Below are positions 57,157 through 64,000 of a stretch of DNA of 64,000 nt, piece by piece. A program made the position numbers and the translations under genes. This DNA is from Blepharisma stoltei (Eukaryota > Ciliophora > Heterotrichea > Heterotrichida > Blepharismidae): the NCBI GenBank assembly GCA_914767885.1, contig CAJZBQ010000055.1, positions 434,001 through 498,000 of the forward strand. The letters run 5' to 3'. Within the stretch, counting starts at the first letter, position 1. Each line of letters starts with the position of its first letter. Below the pieces are notes generated by a model, which worked only from the letters and a program-made list of their open reading frames with translations, was not told the origin of the DNA and did not search any database.

Positions 57157-60100
57157 ATGACCAAAAATATGTTCTTTAAGGCTCAAATTATGTTATTTGC
57201 CCTCTTTGGCTTATGTCTGCCCCTCGAAGTAATACTATCTCGTTTCGATTTTCCTAAGAATGGCCAAAATTCTATTCAAGAGGCCTCGATTCAAGAAATT
57301 TATCAGTCATTTTCTTCAGTTGAATGGCATGAATGCAACTTTTCGACGATAAGAAATTGTGTTTCTGCTTATCCAAGTAGTTCAGTATTACTAGATCTTT
57401 CAGATTCTTCTGATGCCCAGTCTATTATTTCCCAAGTTTGTGCAGGCTACTCTATGATCCACCTCGTTTACCAAGATGGATTTTTATATCAGAACGGGTG
57501 GATTTATTCTGTTATCTCTTCGGAAACTGAGCAATTAAACGCTTTTTTAGCTGTCTTAAAGTATTCTGTTCTACAAATATATTAATACAATAATATATTC
57601 ATAGAAATTTGGCTAAATTTTTCATATTTAATTATTTCAGAATTTTTCGAGCATTAAGAAGCATAGGATTGCTTATGATGTTGATTATATTTTGGCTGGA
57701 ATCAAGGAATTGTTATTAGCAACCAATATAACTCAAATTGAAAAGAAAAAATTACTAAAAACTATTCAGGACTAGAAGTTTTTAACGTTCAGCTAGGTAC
57801 AAATATTAAAGATTTCATAGATAAAATAGTTTTTCCACTAGGTGCAACGCTTTATTACATTTTTACTTGCCCTATTTTGTCATCACAAATTCAGGGTTAT
57901 ATGAAAACAAGGAAATTACTGGATAAAGGGCAAGGAATTATTTTGAATCAAGAAAGCGGGTATTGCGAAAATAATGATGGTGCTTTGATAATCGTAAAAT
58001 CTGGCTATGAATTTGTGATTTCAAAGGAGGAATATTTCAAAAAAGCTACAATAGATGCTATTTATTTATTAGAAAAAAATGAAAATTTGAGGGATTACAA
58101 AGAGTTTCTAAACTCTAAATTACAAAGAAGCTATGAAAATCAATTTTCATTAGTTAATATCCAGGGTGGAAAAAGAGTTATTGTAGGCTCTATTATAAAC
58201 GGAAACGTTTCCATATCAGGAAATTTAAATTTTCCTGGCCAAACAAGTCAAATCCCAAAGTCAACAAAAAAACTCTTGCAATTAAGCATAAATGCTGGTA
58301 CCACAAATCCTGGGTCATCCCCAATTTATAATGCATTAGTTGGCGCTCGAGGGACTTTTGTAATTCAAAAAAAAATCAATGAAGGAAATGATATCCTATC
58401 AAATTTCCAGCTCGATTTTTTTACCTATGACTGTGGAGTCACTATCTTTAATTCCACTTTTGCCCAAGCTTGCTTCACCAAAAATATAGATAAGCTTGGC
58501 TTTGCTCACATTGCAGGCTTTTCTTCAATGATGGCTGTTGGGACAATCCAATTATTTGAGAAACTTAATATATCAGTTCCAATAATTGGCGCTGCAAATG
58601 CTGATGATTTATTGAACTCTACAGCATTATTCCCTATGTATTCAAGAGTCCAGCTATCACAGTCTTTTATTTGTTCAAAATATTTAGTTGTAATTAAAGG
58701 AATGGGCTGGAAAACTGCTGCAGTGTTATATCAGAGTGATATTTGAGGGGTCACTGTTTATTCTCTTGTAAAGCTATTTGCTGAAAAATATGGGATCGAG
58801 ATTTTAAATCCAGAAGAATCAAGACTAATACCAGTCGGACTAGATAGAATTCACAAAAAAAACGTTACAAATCAGTTGAAAAAAGTCATAAATTCACAAG
58901 CAAGGCTCCTAGTTTTACTTGTACAGCATCCATTAGGAAATTATATATTAGAATGGCTTTACGACCTAGGAGCAAGAAAAGGAGACTATGTGGTCTGTGC
59001 TGGCTATCCAGATCTGCCCACATTTATTTCTATTGATGATGATTATTTATATAAGAGGCTGGAGACTGGAATCCCTATGTTTACAATTGCGGGCGAAACT
59101 TGATCAGAAGAATTTGGTAAAGATATTTATAAAAGAATCCTCACTACTTATAAGTCAGAGCCAAATACTTTTTCCTGTACATATGCTGATGCTACTTATA
59201 TGATTGCTAGTGCTTTAGATTTTATGATAAATAGAGGATTAGACTATACTGATTCTAGAAAACTCATGACAACAATAAGAACCACCCAATTTCATGGCTG
59301 CACTGGACTTGTACAGCTCGAGAAAGGCAGCAATGATAGAATTGTTGATACATTGATAATTGCAGGTGTAAAATTAATTGACGGAACCCCTTCCCTTTAC
59401 ATTATTGGGGTTTTTCAACCTTTTAGCTCGAAATTAATATCTATAATAAACCCAATGATATACGCTGACGGATCTACCTTAAAACCATCAGAATCCCGTA
59501 GCTCTGACTATGATTGTCCATTTCCTGACCGAGAAATTCAATCTTTTGATAAAGGTAAAGGCCTTTTATTTGGAATTTGTTTTTCTGTAGCTTTAGTTAT
59601 GATTATTATCACATTTTTTATATGGAAAAGATGGTGGAATGTCTCTATAGAGCCGCTTATCACAAAAGAAGAAATGTCGATCCAAGATTTAATTGTCGGA
59701 CTTACTATTGGAATAGAATTTTTTCAATATGCTGCAATGGGACCAAGTTTTCAGGTTATTAATTCTTTTTTATCAGAGTTAAGCGGATTGCTTTCTATGA
59801 AGCTAGAAGATGTGATAAACCTGAAAAACGGGGTATTTTGGATTGTTGTGGATTTTGTGTTTGGAGGGATTGGAATATGGGTCATTCTTTGTGCTGTTGT
59901 AATATTGGAGCTTGATGACAGAATAAGGTTTCTTTCGATATTTAGGTTTCTAACTCACCTTAGTGAGCGAACAAAAAATTTTTATTCGCTTACGGAGGGG
60001 GTGTTAAGTTTTGTTTTAAAAAGAATTTATATATAAATTTTATAAAGATTTTTGTTTTTTCAATTGGTAAAAAATTGATAAGCAAAAATTAATTTAATTT

Positions 60101-61038
60101 GTAAAATTTATGTTTTAAAATGTAAGCTGTTAAAAAATTAAACAGAAATTAGCTAGAAATTTTATTATTATAGTTATCACTTATATATAAAAAATTTTTT
60201 CTATTAAAAATATTTTTGTTCGCTCACGGAAGTGGTTTTTTAGTCATAAATAGGATTTTTCTAATGATTTTGTTCTCTCACGGAGGGGGGAGTAAGGTGG
60301 CTTGCTGACTGCTTGATGCCTATTTTAGGAAATCTTTGTTTTATCCCATTTACCTCAATATGTCTTGATATATTCCAATGTGACGAATCAATAGGAGACA
60401 ATTTTACTGATAGCTTTCTTGCTAAAGACTGCTATTATTTCTGCTGAAAAGGCAAGCATTTAATATACGCGATTATTTCGTTCTTTGCTCTGCTGTTTTA
60501 TCAGCCATTAGCAGTCTATTGTCGTCCACTTTGGCAAGACCTGCAGCCTACATTGCATGTGTTTACTTCTCCTGTTTTTCTTATGGTAAAAACAGTTATT
60601 CAAACAACTTTGATAGTAATGAGTATAACATTGAAAAGATCATACGCAATCCCTCATGGGATCATCTTTATCCTTATTATGACAGCTTATACTGTATTTA
60701 TTTTTAAATTTAAGCCGTATAATTATCCAAGATTTAGCTGATGGCAAGGTGTAAGTATGATTGGAGTAGTATGGCTTGCTTTATTGTCGATGATTGGGCG
60801 AAAAGCTGAAGGCAAAGATCTTTCTGTTGTGCTTTTAATTAGTTTGAATGTAGGGTGGATTATTATTATTGGAATTGGGTTTTATGTACAAAATATAAAA
60901 TATCCGAGTTTGCTTTATAGGAAAAAAGGAATTGATACAACTCACTTGTTTAAGTTTGCATTCACTTTTGGAAAAAGTTCACAAGCTACACTGTCAAAGA
61001 TATCGAAAAACTCAGAGACAAAATTTAGTAATTTATAA
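57157..61038 (+). CDS. Receptor-like protein, type-1 periplasmic-binding ectodomain and multi-TM (copy 1)
   Basis: ATG 57157 or 57169; signal peptide AQIMLFALFGLCLPLEVILS. The ectodomain (about 550 aa) has the ligand-binding-receptor fold of ANF and class C receptors: DSSDAQSIISQVCAGYSMIH, VLKYFGWNQGIVISNQYNSN, ICSKYLVVIKGMGWKTAAVL, ADATYMIASALDFMINRGLD, TQFHGCTGLVQLEKGSNDRI. Then a helix GICFSVALVMIIITFFIWKR and at least six more TM helices (VFLMVKTVIQTTLIVMSITL; VSMIGVVWLALLSMI). Probably senses small molecules at the surface. IESs at 57562-57687 and 59951-60292 interrupt it; copy 2 lacks the first. Confidence 0.75.
57562..57687. other. IES absent from the paralogue
   Basis: 126 bp between TA at 57562-57563 and 57688-57689. 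Removal gives AAAGTATTTTGGCTGG, identical to the uninterrupted paralogue at about 62316-62335. Direct demonstration of a TA boundary. Confidence 0.95.
59951..60292. mobile_element. CTCC/GGAG MITE-IES, CGTGAGCGAAC core
   Basis: TAA repeats at 59951 and 60293; ends CTCACCTTAGTGAGCGAAC and CTCTCACGGAGGGGGGAG; hairpin at left end, double core at right. Removal gives FRFLRWLADCLMPILG. Confidence 0.92.
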
Positions 61039-61917
61039 ATATATTTTAGTGTTTATTTGAGTTTAAATTTTATTTCTTAAACTAGTAAGAAATTTAAAAT
61101 TTTAATATATAAAGCAAATAAGAAATCAAAGTCCAGAAAGAAAATATGGATTCAAACTTCATTAAATTAAGCTGTGAATTATATTAAATAGGCAAGCTAA
61201 ATACATAGAGATAAACTTTAATATAAATTCAGAATAAATTTATGAAAAAATAAAACTTATTTTAACATTTCTCAAACTATGAATTATCTAAAAACAAAAT
61301 CGATTAATGCGCTGAAGTTTATTTACTTGTAGGAGTTTTGTATTTACTAAAATTTAATGCTTTAATGAACTGCTGAATAGCATTTGCTGAAACTTTTGTT
61401 TCATATCAAATTCATTAAATTAATTTAGGCAATTAAATCCTAATAAATTAGCAGAATGCGAAAACTCTTTGTTACAAACTGTATCTCATTCAATCCATCT
61501 ATTTATTAGGTATCTTTGTTCAACCATAAAGTTTATTTTCAATTAAACAATAGAAACACCTATTATTTGACAAACTTTTATTAAAGGTCTACCCAAAACT
61601 TAATTTAAGTATTACTAGAATTTTATGTTCGATTTTACCTTAAATTTATCTCTCTTCGATATGCGCTGTATAATAATCATCTTCTCTATGCTTTACACAA
61701 AAATACCTTTTACATTACTTAATTATCATATCTAAATGACCGATAACTAGTTTTCTTTTTCAGCGCTATTCCAAATAATCTATCACAAATTTCTCTGCTC
61801 TTAAGCAACATATAAATGTCTCTAGCGTCAATAATTTTATAACAAATTTTTCTAGATTTTTTTTATTTTAAAGTTGTGGAAACCTAATAGCAATTAATAC
61901 ACAATATAACCAAAAAT
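61039..61917. other. Intergenic between tandem receptors
   Basis: AT-rich. Its last 240 bp match the leader of receptor gene 1. No other feature seen. Confidence 0.55.
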
Positions 61918-64000
61918 ATGTTCTTTAAGGCATCATTTTCTCCTCAAATCATGTTATTTGCCCTCTTTGGCTTATGTCTGCCCCTCGAAGTAATACTATC
62001 TCGTTTCGATTTTCCTAAGAATGGCCAAAATTCTATTCAAGAGGCCTCGATTCAAGAAATTTACCAATCATTTTCTTCAGTTGAATGGCATGAATGCAAC
62101 TTTTCGACTATAAGAAGTTGCGTTTCTGATTATCCAAGTAGTTCAGTATTACTAGATCTTTCGGATTCTTCTGATGCCCAGTCTATTATTTCCCAAGTTT
62201 GTGCAGGCTACTCTATGATCCACCTCGTTTACCAAGATGGATTTTTATATCAGAACGGGTGGACTTATTCTGTTATCTCGTCAGAAACTGAGCAATTAAA
62301 CGCTTTTTTATCAGTCTTAAAGTATTTTGGCTGGAATCAAGGAATTGTTATTAGCAACCAATATAACTCAAATTGAAAAGAAAAAATTACTGAAAACTAT
62401 TCAGGATTAGAAGTTTTTAACGTTCAGCTAGGTACAAATATTAAAGATTTCATTGATAAAATAGTTTTTCCACTAGGTGCAACGCTTTATTACGTTTTCA
62501 CTTACCCTATCTTGTCGTCACAAATTCAGGGTTATATGAAAATAAGGAAATTACTGGATAAAGGGCAAGGAATTATTTTGAATCAAGAAAGCGGGTATTG
62601 CGAAAATAATGATGGTGCTTTAATAATAGTAAAATCTGGCTATGAATTTGTGATTTCAAAGGAGGAATATTTCAAAAAAGCTACAATAGATGCTATTTAT
62701 TTATTAGAAAAAAATGAAAATTTGAAGGATTACAAAGAGTTTCTAAACTCTAAATTACAAAGAAGCTATGAAAATCAATTTTCATTAGTTAATATCCAGG
62801 ATGGAAAAAGAGTTATTGTAGGTTCTATCATCAACGGCAACGTTTCCATATCAGGAAATTTAAATTTTCCTGGCCAAACAAGTCAAATCCCAAAGTCAAC
62901 AAAAAAACTCTTGCAATTAAGCATAAATGCAGGCACCACAAATCCTGGGTCATCCCCAATTTATAATGCATTAGTTGGCGCTCGAGGGACTTTTGCAATT
63001 CAAAAAAAAATCAATGAAGGAAATGATATCCTATCAAACTTCCAACTCGATTTTTTCACCTATGACTGCGGAGTCACTATCTTTAATTCCACTTTTGCCC
63101 AAGCTTGCTTCACCAAAAATATAGACAAGGTTGGCTTTGCTCACATTGCAGGCTTTTCTTCAATGGTGGCTGTTGGGACAATCCAATTATTTGGAAAACT
63201 TAATATTTCAGTTCCTATAATTGGTGCTGCAAATGGTGATGATTTACTGAACTCTACAGCTTTATTCCCAATGTATTCAAGAGTCCAGCTATCACAGTCT
63301 TTTATTTGTTCAAAATATCTAGTTGTAATTAGAGGAATGGGCTGGAAAACTGCTGCAGTGTTATATCAGAAGGATCTTTGAGGGGCCACTGTTTATTCTC
63401 TTGTAAAGCTATTTGCTGAAAAATATGGGATCGAAATTTTAAATCCAGAAGAATCAAGATCAATACCAGTCGGATTAGATAGAACTCACATAAAAAACGC
63501 TACAAATCAGCTGAAAAAAGTCATAAATTCACAAGCAAGGCTTTTAGTTTTACTTGTACAACATCCGCTAGGAAATTATATATTAGAATGGCTTTATGAC
63601 TTAGGGGCAAGAAAAGGAGACTTTGTAATCTGTGCTGGCTTTCCAGATCTGCCCTTATTTATTTCTATTCAGGATGATTATTTATATAAGAGGCTGGAGA
63701 CTGGAATCCCTATGTTTACTATTTTAGGCGAAACTTGGTCAGAGGAATTTGGTAAAGATATTTATAAAAGAATCCTCACTAATTATAAGTCAGAGCCAAA
63801 TACTTTTTCCTGCACATATGCTGATGCTACTTATATGATTGCTATTGCTTTAGATTTTATGATAAATAGAGGATTAGACTATACTGATTCTAGAAAACTC
63901 ATGACAGCAATAAGAAGCACCCAATTTCATGGCTGCACTGGACTTGTACAGCTCGAGAAAGGCAGCAATGATAGAATTGTTGATACATTGATAATTGCAG
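61918..64000 (+). CDS. Receptor-like protein, copy 2 (3' end outside window)
   Basis: Tandem duplicate of the previous gene, about 95% identical in the ectodomain. The N-terminus differs by a few residues (MFFKASFSPQIMLFALFGL). Reads through TGA Trp codons (SNWKEKITENYSG; KDLWGATVYSL) with no IES to the window end. Replacements cluster in the ectodomain (GDFVICAGFPDLPLF for GDYVVCAGYPDLPTF), so the two may bind different ligands. The transmembrane half is not in the window. Confidence 0.8.

Noticed and set aside
1-64000. TGA as stop codon (many short ORFs)
   Set aside because: TGA falls repeatedly at conserved Trp positions and frames continue across it; TAA and TAG end genes.

Overview
This looks like germline (micronuclear) DNA of a heterotrich ciliate, most likely Blepharisma. 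Three things in the sequence point there. (1) UGA is read as Trp: in-frame TGA falls on conserved Trp positions, for example the E2 'QWSPAL' Trp, the PIG-B 'LTWEW' Trp and kinase and kelch positions, while TAA and TAG end the genes. (2) Introns are 15 nt with GTAA...TTAG ends (1132-1146, 24310-24324, 28633-28647, 39890-39904). (3) Almost every gene is cut by AT-rich or palindromic inserts that restore a conserved reading frame when removed between repeated TA or TNA sites. These are internal eliminated sequences (IESs) and MITEs, which a somatic genome would not keep. No MAC sequence was available, so every IES boundary is inferred from reading frame, paralogue comparison and terminal repeats.

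Layout. 1-3.8 kb: MFS transporter, kelch protein and a gene remnant, all on the minus strand. 4-11.7 kb: three paralogues of an unknown family, with a 2.6-kb MITE containing a Tc1/mariner element between copies two and three. 12.1-14.8 kb: membrane protein with a cyclase-like domain that has lost its catalytic residues. 15.1-20.3 kb: tail-to-tail inverted pair of paralogues, each ending in a truncated-haemoglobin-like domain. 21-34.8 kb: RAP1-like telomere protein, PI-PLC-X protein, GPI mannosyltransferase (PIG-B), CFAP97-like protein, NEK10-type kinase, ETF-alpha, arrestin-like protein and a myristoylated unknown. 35.6-41.2 kb: katanin-like pseudogene, two E2-fold genes without the catalytic Cys, and an EGF/TM/RING-H2 protein. 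41.5-48.9 kb: CEP164-like protein, C2H2 zinc-finger protein and a MAPK-like pseudokinase. 49-52 kb: a repeat-rich inverted-repeat element and gene-poor DNA. 52-56 kb: two uncharacterised genes. 57.2-64 kb: tandem pair of large receptor-like proteins with a type-1 periplasmic-binding ectodomain.

Mobile DNA makes up a large share. One class is CTCC...GGAG MITEs with four sequence variants ('cores'). A second is a retroposon family of seven copies ending in CCATTTTA, each with an 11-17-bp target duplication. A third is foldback IESs. There is also one decayed Tc1/mariner element. The genes are mostly independent housekeeping, ciliary or signalling genes with no operon logic; several (NEK10, CEP164, CFAP97, katanin) fit a heavily ciliated cell.
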